Part shown: piece after piece, positions 6,877 through 15,194 of the stretch
Position numbering within the stretch: the stretch's first letter is position 1
Layout of the letters: each line of letters starts with the position of its first letter
Source of the DNA: an uncultured Prevotellaceae bacterium
GTDB lineage: Bacteria; Bacteroidota; Bacteroidia; Bacteroidales; Bacteroidaceae
NCBI GenBank assembly: GCA_902771155.1
Contig: CACXVS010000021.1
Location: 1 to 64,000, forward strand
Reading direction: 5' to 3'
Length of the DNA stretch: 64,000 nt
Made by a program: the position numbers and the translations under genes
The notes under the pieces: model-generated
Databases searched by the model: none
Seen by the model: only the letters and a program-made list of their open reading frames with translations
What the model was told of the DNA's origin: nothing

Positions 6877-9789
6877 GTGAACGACGCAATTGAAATTAAA
6901 GGGGCGAGGGTGAACAACCTGAAGAATATCGACATCAAGATTCCCCGAAACCAGATGGTAGTGATTGCCGGAGTCAGTGGCTCCGGTAAATCATCGTTGG
7001 CCTTCGACACGCTGTATGCGGAAGGACAGAGGCGCTACGTGGAGAGTCTGTCGAGTTATGCGCGCCAGTTCCTAGGCAGGATGAACAAGCCCGAGTGCGA
7101 CTACATCAGGGGCATACCGCCCGCCATTGCCATCGAACAGAAGGTGATAGCGCGAAACCCGCGCTCGACGGTGGGCACCTCGACCGAGATATACGAATAC
7201 CTGAGGCTGCTCTACGCCCGTATCGGCAAGACCTACTCGCCCATCAGCGGACAGGAGGTGAAGAAGCACTCGACGGAGGACGTGGTGCAGAAGGTGCTGG
7301 AATACTCGAAGGGCACCCGCTTCGTGGTGATGGCACCCATAGAGCTGCGCGAGGGCCGGACGATGGAGCAGCAGCTGAAGATGTACATGCAGCAAGGCTA
7401 TGTGAGGATAAGCCTCCCCCCTGCCCCCTCCAAAGGGAGGGGGGGAAGTGAGGGCACAGACACTTCCTTCATTAGAATTGACGACTATCTGGAGCAGCTC
7501 GAAAAACAAACGCGCCCTCCTTTTGAAGAGGAACAGGGGGAGGCTTTCCTTGTCATCGACCGTCTGTCGGTAGATGATGCGAAGGACGCGATAGCCCGAC
7601 TGGTGGACTCGGCCGAGACGGCCTTCTACGAGGGGCACGGCCAGATGAGACTGCTGTTCCCCCCGTCGATATGCTACGACTTCTCGATGAAGTTCGAGGC
7701 CGACGGCATGACCTTCGAGGAACCGTCGGACCAGATGTTCTCGTTTAACTCGCCCGCAGGGGCCTGTCCGGAGTGCCAGGGCTTCGGCCGCATCATCGGC
7801 ATCGACGAGAAACTGGTGATACCCAACTCGACGCTGTCGGTATATGACGGCTGCGTGGTGTGCTGGCACGGCGACAAGATGAAGGAGTGGCAGCAGTGGT
7901 TTATACGTCGTGCCGCACAGGACGACTTCCCCATCTTTGAGCCCTACATGAACCTCACCCAGCAGCAGAAGGACTGGCTGTGGCACGGACTGCCCTCGGA
8001 CAAGGGGAAGAAGGAACGGCCCTGCATCGACGCCTTCTTCGACATGGTGAAAGAGAACCAGTACAAGATACAGTACCGCGTGATGCTGGCCCGCTACAGG
8101 GGTAAGACGAACTGTCCGACGTGTCACGGCACGAGGCTGAAGCCCGAGGCCGACTACGTGAAGATAGGCGGAAGGAGCATCACCGACCTGGTGCAGATGC
8201 CCGTGGTGAGGCTGCAGGAGTGGTTCCAACGGCTGGAACTGAGCCAGCAGGACGCCGAGATAGGCAAGCGCCTGCTGACAGAGATTACCAGCAGACTGCA
8301 GTTCCTGCTCGACGTAGGTCTGGGCTATCTGACGCTGAACCGGCTCTCGAACTCGCTCTCGGGCGGAGAGAGTCAGCGCATCAACCTCTGCACCAGTCTG
8401 GGCAGCTCGCTCATCGGATCGCTCTACATTCTCGACGAGCCGAGCATCGGACTGCACGCCCGCGACACCGACCGACTGATACACGTGCTGAAGGAACTGC
8501 AGGCACTGGGCAACACGGTGGTGGTGGTGGAGCACGACGAGGAGATCATGCGGGCGGCCGACCACCTGATAGACATAGGGCCCGACGCCGGACGACTGGG
8601 CGGCGAAATCGTGTTCGACGGGGATGCGAACTCCTTGTCTCCTTGTCTCCCTGTCTCCCAAAAATGGCCCCGGAGCTACACGGTGAAGTATCTGCTGCAC
8701 GAGGAGCAGATACCCGTGCCGACAAGTCGCCGGCCGTGGAACCGACATATCGACATCAAGGGGGCCAGGATGAACAACCTGAGGGGCATCGACGTGCAGA
8801 TACCGCTGAACGTGATGACGGTGGTGACGGGCGTATCGGGGTCGGGCAAGTCGAGTCTGATAAAAGGTATCCTCTACCCTGCCCTGAAACGACATATCGG
8901 CGACGTGTGCGACGCGCCAGGCGAATACCTCGGACTGGGCGGCGACGTGGATGCCGTGAGGCGCGTGGAGTTCGTGGACCAGAACCCCATCGGCAAGAGC
9001 ACCCGCTCGAACCCGGCCACCTATGTGAGGGCCTACGACGCCATACGCGACCTCTATGCCAAACAGCCGCTGAGCGAGCAGATGGGATTTACATCGCAAT
9101 ACTTCTCGTTTAATGCCGACGGCGGGCGATGTGAGGCGTGTAAGGGTGCGGGCGTGATTACCGTAGAGATGCAGTTCATGGCCGACATCGTGCTGGAGTG
9201 CGAGGCCTGTCACGGCCACCGCTTCAAGCGCGAGATTCTCGACGTGAACTACTGCGGCAAGAACATAGACGACGTGCTGAACATGACGATATCGGAGGCC
9301 GTGAAGTTCTTCGAGGAGTCAGGCGAACAGGGTGACAAGGAGACAAGGCAGCTGACCGACATCATAGCGAAGCGACTGAGGACACTCGAGAATGTGGGAC
9401 TGGGATACATCAAACTCGGGCAGAACTCATCGACGCTCTCGGGCGGTGAGAACCAGCGCGTAAAACTGGCCTACTTCATCGGTCAGGAAAGGCAGGACCC
9501 CACGCTCTTCATCTTCGACGAGCCCACAACGGGACTGCACTTCCACGACATACAGAAACTGCTCGAGGCCTTCAACGCCCTCATAGAGCGCGGGCACAGC
9601 ATCCTGATTATCGAGCACAACATGGAGATCATCAAGTGTGCCGACTACGTGATTGACTTGGGGCCCGACGGCGGCGACAAAGGCGGCAGTTTGGTAGCGG
9701 CCGGAACACCCGAGGAGGTGGCGGCCTGCAAGGAGAGCCTGACCGGGAAGTATCTTGTTGAAAAATTGAAAATTGAAGGCTGCGATTAA
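6877..9789 (+). CDS. uvrA: Excinuclease ABC subunit A
   Basis: The 970-residue ATPase recognises DNA damage and loads UvrB in nucleotide excision repair. GTG at 6877 is the start, since the overlapping ATG at 6875 hits a stop at once. Two ABC modules are visible: Walker A 'GVSGSGKSSLAF' (about residue 32) and 'GVSGSGKSSLIKG' (about 651), signatures 'LSGGESQRINL' (about 493) and 'LSGGENQRVKLA' (about 854). Zinc-binding cysteines occur in 'CPECQGFG' and in the pair 'CEACKGAG'...'CEACHGH'. It is about 30 residues longer than E. coli UvrA; the excess maps to low-complexity stretches made of dispersed repeats (separate entries). The C-terminus ends in a repeat-like 'EKLKIEGCD'. uvrB lies 10 kb downstream in a separate unit. 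Confidence 0.97.
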   Translation: MNDAIEIKGARVNNLKNIDIKIPRNQMVVIAGVSGSGKSSLAFDTLYAEGQRRYVESLSSYARQFLGRMNKPECDYIRGIPPAIAIEQKVIARNPRSTVGTSTEIYEYLRLLYARIGKTYSPISGQEVKKHSTEDVVQKVLEYSKGTRFVVMAPIELREGRTMEQQLKMYMQQGYVRISLPPAPSKGRGGSEGTDTSFIRIDDYLEQLEKQTRPPFEEEQGEAFLVIDRLSVDDAKDAIARLVDSAETAFYEGHGQMRLLFPPSICYDFSMKFEADGMTFEEPSDQMFSFNSPAGACPECQGFGRIIGIDEKLVIPNSTLSVYDGCVVCWHGDKMKEWQQWFIRRAAQDDFPIFEPYMNLTQQQKDWLWHGLPSDKGKKERPCIDAFFDMVKENQYKIQYRVMLARYRGKTNCPTCHGTRLKPEADYVKIGGRSITDLVQMPVVRLQEWFQRLELSQQDAEIGKRLLTEITSRLQFLLDVGLGYLTLNRLSNSLSGGESQRINLCTSLGSSLIGSLYILDEPSIGLHARDTDRLIHVLKELQALGNTVVVVEHDEEIMRAADHLIDIGPDAGRLGGEIVFDGDANSLSPCLPVSQKWPRSYTVKYLLHEEQIPVPTSRRPWNRHIDIKGARMNNLRGIDVQIPLNVMTVVTGVSGSGKSSLIKGILYPALKRHIGDVCDAPGEYLGLGGDVDAVRRVEFVDQNPIGKSTRSNPATYVRAYDAIRDLYAKQPLSEQMGFTSQYFSFNADGGRCEACKGAGVITVEMQFMADIVLECEACHGHRFKREILDVNYCGKNIDDVLNMTISEAVKFFEESGEQGDKETRQLTDIIAKRLRTLENVGLGYIKLGQNSSTLSGGENQRVKLAYFIGQERQDPTLFIFDEPTTGLHFHDIQKLLEAFNALIERGHSILIIEHNMEIIKCADYVIDLGPDGGDKGGSLVAAGTPEEVAACKESLTGKYLVEKLKIEGCD
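7411..7443 (+). repeat. GC-rich palindromic repeat inside uvrA
   Basis: CCCCCTCC (7424-7431) pairs with GGAGGGGG (7436-7443) around AAAG, embedded in an oligo-C/oligo-G tract that codes for 'SLPPAPSKGRGGSEG' in UvrA. This composition is unlike the rest of the gene and resembles an intergenic palindromic repeat captured in frame. A second tract of similar look (CCTCC...GGGGGAGG) follows at about 7505-7543. Confidence 0.6.
8631..8659 (+). repeat. TCTCCTTG-type tandem repeat inside uvrA
   Basis: The 29-nt tract consists of iterations of CTCCTTGT/CTCCCTGT and codes for 'NSLSPCLPVSQ' in the linker before the second ABC half of UvrA. Its reverse complement recurs 0.7 kb later at 9334-9348. Confidence 0.6.
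9334..9348 (-). repeat. Inverted copy of the uvrA internal repeat
   Basis: GACAAGGAGACAAGG at 9334-9348 is the exact reverse complement of 15 nt of the tract at 8631-8659. It codes for part of 'GEQGDKETRQ', again at a surface-loop-like position of UvrA. Confidence 0.55.
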
Positions 9790-9879
9790 GCGAGAGCAGA
9801 GCCAAGCTTGCTTGAGCTATGCCAAGCGTGAGCAGGCTCGATACGAAGTATCAAAATTGAAGATATTAAACACAGAGAT
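9765..9879. repeat. Repeat-rich uvrA 3' end and intergenic region
   Basis: The last uvrA codons hold ATTGAAAATTGAAG (9765-9778), the core of the 27-nt repeat found at 52399 and 57339. After the stop comes a GC-rich segment of GAGC/GCTC half-palindromes (about 9790-9840), then GATAC-GAA-GTATC (a small hairpin), another TTGAAG, and AACACAGAGAT (9869-9879) shared with the element upstream of uvrA. The text 'GATTAAGCGAG' at the stop resembles the duplicated gene ends at 39967-39985 and 52306-52321 read on the minus strand. No promoter for the next gene is obvious in 9880-9910. Confidence 0.5.
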
Positions 9880-9910
9880 CATAAAGCTTAATGCTTAAAG
9901 AACTAAAAAG

Positions 9911-11950
9911 TTGGGAATTAGGTTTATATACTTCAGGCTGGTATTGGGGGGCGTGCTGTTGAGCATGGCCTGTACGACGCATGCCAAGGAGAAAACCGAC
10001 ATTCTCGAACGCATCTACAGCTATCAGGAGACGTTCAGACCGGAGATAAGCGGCATAGAGGACCATGTGTATGCCAAGTTCAGATTCAACGTCGAGAAGC
10101 GCAACGCCATACTCTGGCTCATCCCCACAATGTACGTGCTGGCAAAGGACCCCAGGGAGTATATACGCGAGTCGTACAGCAAGGTGAAGTTCACCGACGT
10201 GCACGACTACGACATCAACAGTCAGGTGCTGGCCGGAACGGTGCCCAGAAACCGTAAGGCGATGCCCACCCTGCTGGACTACATGACGCCCAACATCTAC
10301 GACATCGACCTCTACGAAGGGCATATACTGTCGCCCTTCAACAAGGTGAACCGCCGCTATTATCACTACACCGAGAAACAGCTCAACGACAGTACGACAC
10401 GACTGGACTTCCGTCCGAAGCTCTACAACACCCAACTGCTGAACGGCTACGCCATCATAGAGACGAAGACGGGTCGCATCATACGCACCACACTGAACGG
10501 CGAGTTCGACATGATCACCTTCCGTACGGAGATACAGCAGGGCGAAGAAAAGGCACTGTCGCTGATGCCCAAGAAATGCACCACCGCAGCCACGTTCCGC
10601 TTTATGGGCAACCGCATATCGGCCCTCTTTGACGCCAACTATCACTGCAACACGGCGCTGCCCGACAGCATCGACAGGGTGTCGAGCCGTGAGATGATGG
10701 ACTCGATACGACCGATACCGCTCACTGAGACCGACAAGCGCATCTACCAGACTTACGACCTGGCGCACCAGCCCGACACGGTGGCGCCCGACACCACAGA
10801 GAAAGAGGAGAAGAACCGTTTTCCGCGACTGCTGAAGAAAGTGTTCTGGGACACCATCGGCGACCAACTGGTAACCCCCATCGCCTCAGAATCGGATGTG
10901 GCAGAGTTCTACCTGTCGCCCATCATCAACCCGCTCTACCTGAGATACGACGGCAGAAGGGGACTGTCGTACAAGATGAAGCTGCACACGCGATACACCT
11001 TCTCGGCGCACCGCTATCTGACGCTGAAGCCCACCTTCGGCTATAACTTCAAGCAGCGACAGTTCTACTTCACGGCACCGCTGCGCATGACCTACAACCC
11101 GAAACGTAATGGTTACGCAGAAATCGTATGGGGCAACGGCAACCGCATCAGCAACTCGACGGTGGCAGACCAGATAAGACACGAATACGGCGACACCATT
11201 GACTTCAGCGGACTGGACATAGACAAGTTTAAAGACAACCATCTGGAGATATTCAACAACATCATGCTGTTCGACTGGATCGATATCGAGACGGGTATCG
11301 TGTATCACCAGCGCACAGCCCTGAACAAGGAGGTGATGAACTACTACAACGTACCGACCGTATATAGGAGTTTTGCACCGGCAATCGGCATCAAACTGTC
11401 GCCCTGGCTGAACAGAGGTCCGGTGATTGCCATCGACTACGAAAGGAGCTTCAAGAACATCTTCAAGTCGAACATCGCCTATGAGCGGTGGGAGTTTGAC
11501 ACGCAGTGGAAGGTGAAACTGCCGGGACTCAGACTGCTCAACCTGCGTTCGGGCTACGGATTCTACACAAGCAGACACGAGAACTACTTCCTGGACTATG
11601 CCAACTTCTGCGACAACAACCTGCCAGAAGATTGGGACGACGACTGGAGCGGCGATTTCCAGTTGCTCGACAGCAGAATCTATAATGAGTCGGACTTCTA
11701 CCTGCGTAACAACATCTCGTACGAGTCGCCCCTGCTGTTTGCCACATGGACACCCTATCTGGGCAAGTATATCGAGAAGGAGAGAATCTACATCAGTTCG
11801 GTGCTCGTAGATCACACCCGCCCCTACATAGAGTTGGGCTACGGCTTTACCAACAGATATATCTCCGTAGGAATCTTTGCCAGCTTGATGAACACTCAGT
11901 TCCAGAAGTTCGGCATCAGTTTTGACTTTGAACTCTTCAGACGATGGTAA
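9911..11950 (+). CDS. DUF5686-like outer-membrane protein
   Basis: The 679-residue open frame starts at a TTG at 9911; an internal ATG at 9965 is the only nearby alternative and would remove most of the hydrophobic leader (about residues 5-25, ending 'LLSMACTTHA'). The rest has the look of a Bacteroidetes DUF5686 protein: an alpha/beta N-terminal part with 'RKAMPTLLDYMTPNIYDIDLYEGHILSPF', of which the invariant-looking residues are the NIYDIDLY block, then alternating aromatic beta strands consistent with a C-terminal outer-membrane barrel ending in 'GISFDFELFRRW', with a terminal aromatic. The usual N-terminal carboxypeptidase-regulatory domain is absent. It overlaps addA by 7 bp. Function is unknown; outer-membrane location is inferred. 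Confidence 0.7.
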   Translation: MGIRFIYFRLVLGGVLLSMACTTHAKEKTDILERIYSYQETFRPEISGIEDHVYAKFRFNVEKRNAILWLIPTMYVLAKDPREYIRESYSKVKFTDVHDYDINSQVLAGTVPRNRKAMPTLLDYMTPNIYDIDLYEGHILSPFNKVNRRYYHYTEKQLNDSTTRLDFRPKLYNTQLLNGYAIIETKTGRIIRTTLNGEFDMITFRTEIQQGEEKALSLMPKKCTTAATFRFMGNRISALFDANYHCNTALPDSIDRVSSREMMDSIRPIPLTETDKRIYQTYDLAHQPDTVAPDTTEKEEKNRFPRLLKKVFWDTIGDQLVTPIASESDVAEFYLSPIINPLYLRYDGRRGLSYKMKLHTRYTFSAHRYLTLKPTFGYNFKQRQFYFTAPLRMTYNPKRNGYAEIVWGNGNRISNSTVADQIRHEYGDTIDFSGLDIDKFKDNHLEIFNNIMLFDWIDIETGIVYHQRTALNKEVMNYYNVPTVYRSFAPAIGIKLSPWLNRGPVIAIDYERSFKNIFKSNIAYERWEFDTQWKVKLPGLRLLNLRSGYGFYTSRHENYFLDYANFCDNNLPEDWDDDWSGDFQLLDSRIYNESDFYLRNNISYESPLLFATWTPYLGKYIEKERIYISSVLVDHTRPYIELGYGFTNRYISVGIFASLMNTQFQKFGISFDFELFRRW

Positions 11951-14900
11951 GCACAATGAACAGGAAACCACTGACCGTCTATAAGGCATCGGCAGGAAGC
12001 GGCAAGACCTTCACGCTGGCCACAGAATACATCAGGCTGCTGGTGGAGAACCCGCAGAGTTACCGGTCGATACTGGCCGTGACCTTCACGAACAAGGCTA
12101 CGGAGGAGATGAAGACGCGCATACTGAGCCAGCTCTACGGCATCTGGAAGGGACTGCCCGAGTCGGACGGTTACCTGCAAGCCATCGAGGAGAAGACGGG
12201 ACTGCCGCCCAAGACCATCAGTGAACGGGCCGGAATGGGACTGACCAATCTGCTGCACAACTACAACTACTTCAGGGTAGAGACGATAGACACCTTCTTC
12301 CAGAGCGTGCTGCGCAACATGGCCCGCGAACTGGACCTGACGACAAACCTGCGGATAGGCCTCAACGACGTACAGGTGGAGGAACTGGCCGTCGATCAGA
12401 TGATAGAAGACCTGAGCACGACCGACATCGTGCTGCAGTGGATCCTGAAATACATCATGGAGAACATCTCCGACGACAAGTCGTGGAACGTGATCTCGCA
12501 GATCAAGAAGTTCGGCCGCACCATCTTCCGCGATGAATACAAGGAGGTGAGCAGGGCTCTGGAACAGAAGATGGCGGAGCCGGGATTCTTTGAAGACTAC
12601 ACCGCCCGACTGCGCGAGATCCGCAATAAGGCCACGGAGCGCATGAAGGATATTGCCGAGAGCTTCTTCGACACGATCGAAGGCGAAGGGCTGACGGTTG
12701 ACGACTTCCCCTTCGGCAGTAAGGGACTCTGCGGTTTCTTCATCAAACTGCGTCAGGGCACTTTCGATGAAAGCATTGTGGGCAAGCGCGTGAGCGACTG
12801 TGTGGGCGACCCCACGAAATGGTACCGCAAGACCCATCCGCAGCGCGAACTGATTCACGCACTGGCCGACGGCGTGCTGGGCGATATACTGCGCTATGCT
12901 ATCGACGAGCGCACTCGTCAGTGGAAACGCTATAACAGCGCTGACCTGACACTGCGACACCTGAACCAGTTAAGGCTGCTGAGCAGCATCGAACGGAAGG
13001 TGAGGGAACTGAACGAGACGAGTAACCGATTCCTGCTGAGCGACACCCAGCAGTTGCTGCACTCGCTGATTGGTGAGAGCGACTCGCCATTTATCTTTGA
13101 GAAGATAGGCACCCAACTGGAACACGTGATGATCGACGAGTTTCAGGACACCTCGACCGTGCAGTGGCAGAACTTCAGGGTGTTGCTTGACGAGACGATG
13201 AGTCACGAACAGGGCAGCAGTCTTATTGTAGGCGACGTAAAACAAAGCATCTACCGCTGGCGATCGGGCGACTGGAGACTGCTTAACAACATTGAACAAC
13301 AATTTAATTCCCAGCAGATTATAACACTTCCGTTAAAGACCAACTATAGGTCGGACAGAAACATCATCACATTCAATAACACCTTCTTCAGACAGGCTGC
13401 AAATCTGGAGTATCTGGCCCAGGCGGAACTGAACAAGACGGAGGCAGAACAACTGAAGAGAGCCTATGCCGACGTGGAACAGGAGGTGCCCGGGAAACGC
13501 CCCGTAGAGGGGGAGGTCAGCATCAGACTGCTGACGGGGGAAGACTATCAGGAAAAGACACTCCAACAACTGGCCGAGACAATCGGCATGTTGAGGGCAC
13601 GTGGCATCGCCCAAAAGAGCATCGCCATTCTGGTACGTATGAATGCCAACATCCCCATCATCGCCCAGTACTTCATGGAACAGATGCCGGAGGTGACGAT
13701 TGTGTCGGACGAGGCCTTCAGACTCGACGCATCGCCAGCCGTGAATCTGCTGGTACAGGCACTCAGGCTGCTCTCCCACCCCGACGACCTGTTGACGAAA
13801 GCCTCGATCGTGAAACTGTGGCATATCGACGTGCTGCAGGAATCGGCCAGCGACAACGACCTGCTGCTCAGCACGTGCGACCTCGACGCCCTGTTGCCTG
13901 AAGCCTACAGGGGGCATGAGAACGACCTGATGGCCATGCCGCTCTATGAGTTGGTGGAGTACCTGCATGCCGTGTTTAACCTGGAACGGTTGAACGGACA
14001 GAGTGCCTACGTGTGTGCCTTCTACGATCAGTTGGCCAGCTACGTGAGCGACAATACTGCGAGCATCGACGGCTTCCTGAAGGAATGGGACGAGAGTCTG
14101 CACGGCAAGACCATTCAGAGCGACGAGACCGAAGGTGTCAGGATTATATCCATCCATAAGTCGAAGGGACTGGAGTTCGACTACGTCATCTGTCCCTTCT
14201 GCGACTGGCAGTTGGAGAAACAGAGCGGCAACATCATCTGGTGCCGTCCTGAAGAAGAACCCTTCAGCGAACTGCCTATCGCCCCCATCGACTACAGTCA
14301 AAAGCAGATGATGGGAACTATCTACGAGCACGACTATCTGCACGAACACCTGCAGAACACCGTCGATAACCTGAATCTGCTCTATGTAGCCTTTACACGT
14401 GCCTGTAAGGGACTGTATGTGCTGGGGCGGCGCAAAGCCTCGAGCGGGCGCTCTGCCCTCATCGAACAGTGTTTGCCGCTCGTGGCCAAAGAACTGCCCG
14501 AAGCGAGTCTGACAGGTATTGAGGACGAGCAGAGCACCATAGAATTTGCCTATGGAAACAGCGGGGAACCGGCAAAGCCCAAGAAGACGGCGCAAAGTGA
14601 GAACCCCTTCCTGCAGCCCTCGGAACCGCTGACTGTGGACTTCCGCCATCAGGAAAGTAAGGTCAGTTTCAGACAGAGTAACCGCAGCCGCGACTTTGTA
14701 TCAGCAAAAGACGAAGACGACGAGCAGCAGCACAACTATATACAGACGGGCAGCGTGCTGCACCAGTTGTTCTCGACAATCCGCACGACCGACGATATCG
14801 AGGATGCCCTACAGCGGTTGCAGTTTGAGGGCGTGATCTACGACGAGCACATCACGGCAGAACGCATCGCCGGCATGCTGCGCAAACGACTGAGCAACCC

Positions 14901-15180
14901 AAAGGTAGCCGACTGGTTCTCCTCGCGATGGACGCTCTTCAACGAGTGTACGATCCTCTCGGTAGAGAACGGCGAGGTGAAGGAGCAACGGCCCGACCGT
15001 GTGATGACCGACGGGAAGGAATGGATCGTCGTGGATTTCAAGTTTGGCAGTCCGAAGGCTGAATACCACGACCAGGTAAGGACGTATATGAACCTGCTGG
15101 CCTCGATGGGGCACAGTCATATCACAGGTTATCTGTGGTACGTCTATAGTAACCAGATTGAAGAAGTGAAAACATCATAA
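11944..15180 (+). CDS. addA: AddA-like UvrD/RecB-family helicase-nuclease
   Basis: This 1078-residue protein carries all the superfamily-1 helicase motifs: Walker A 'ASAGSGKTFTLATEY' (about residue 14), 'AVTFTNKATEEMKTR', 'MIDEFQDTSTVQWQ' (Walker B), 'VGDVKQSIYRWRSGD', 'SIHKSKGLEFDYV' and 'NLLYVAFTRACKGLYVLG'. The C-terminus has a PD-(D/E)xK nuclease core, 'DRVMTDGKEWIVVDFKFG' (about residue 1018). It should be the motor and one nuclease of an AddAB-type complex that resects double-strand breaks for RecA. It overlaps the preceding gene by 7 bp and is followed by the AddB-like gene after 14 bp, which supports the pairing. ATG 11944 or 11956 could be the start. Confidence 0.88.
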   Translation: MVSTMNRKPLTVYKASAGSGKTFTLATEYIRLLVENPQSYRSILAVTFTNKATEEMKTRILSQLYGIWKGLPESDGYLQAIEEKTGLPPKTISERAGMGLTNLLHNYNYFRVETIDTFFQSVLRNMARELDLTTNLRIGLNDVQVEELAVDQMIEDLSTTDIVLQWILKYIMENISDDKSWNVISQIKKFGRTIFRDEYKEVSRALEQKMAEPGFFEDYTARLREIRNKATERMKDIAESFFDTIEGEGLTVDDFPFGSKGLCGFFIKLRQGTFDESIVGKRVSDCVGDPTKWYRKTHPQRELIHALADGVLGDILRYAIDERTRQWKRYNSADLTLRHLNQLRLLSSIERKVRELNETSNRFLLSDTQQLLHSLIGESDSPFIFEKIGTQLEHVMIDEFQDTSTVQWQNFRVLLDETMSHEQGSSLIVGDVKQSIYRWRSGDWRLLNNIEQQFNSQQIITLPLKTNYRSDRNIITFNNTFFRQAANLEYLAQAELNKTEAEQLKRAYADVEQEVPGKRPVEGEVSIRLLTGEDYQEKTLQQLAETIGMLRARGIAQKSIAILVRMNANIPIIAQYFMEQMPEVTIVSDEAFRLDASPAVNLLVQALRLLSHPDDLLTKASIVKLWHIDVLQESASDNDLLLSTCDLDALLPEAYRGHENDLMAMPLYELVEYLHAVFNLERLNGQSAYVCAFYDQLASYVSDNTASIDGFLKEWDESLHGKTIQSDETEGVRIISIHKSKGLEFDYVICPFCDWQLEKQSGNIIWCRPEEEPFSELPIAPIDYSQKQMMGTIYEHDYLHEHLQNTVDNLNLLYVAFTRACKGLYVLGRRKASSGRSALIEQCLPLVAKELPEASLTGIEDEQSTIEFAYGNSGEPAKPKKTAQSENPFLQPSEPLTVDFRHQESKVSFRQSNRSRDFVSAKDEDDEQQHNYIQTGSVLHQLFSTIRTTDDIEDALQRLQFEGVIYDEHITAERIAGMLRKRLSNPKVADWFSSRWTLFNECTILSVENGEVKEQRPDRVMTDGKEWIVVDFKFGSPKAEYHDQVRTYMNLLASMGHSHITGYLWYVYSNQIEEVKTS

Positions 15181-15194
15181 ACAAGTGTACTGAC

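Noticed and set aside
7072..9219. 715-codon open frame on the minus strand opposite uvrA
   Set aside because: Long because of GC-rich third positions of uvrA; the protein is low-complexity His/Val/Leu with no motif.
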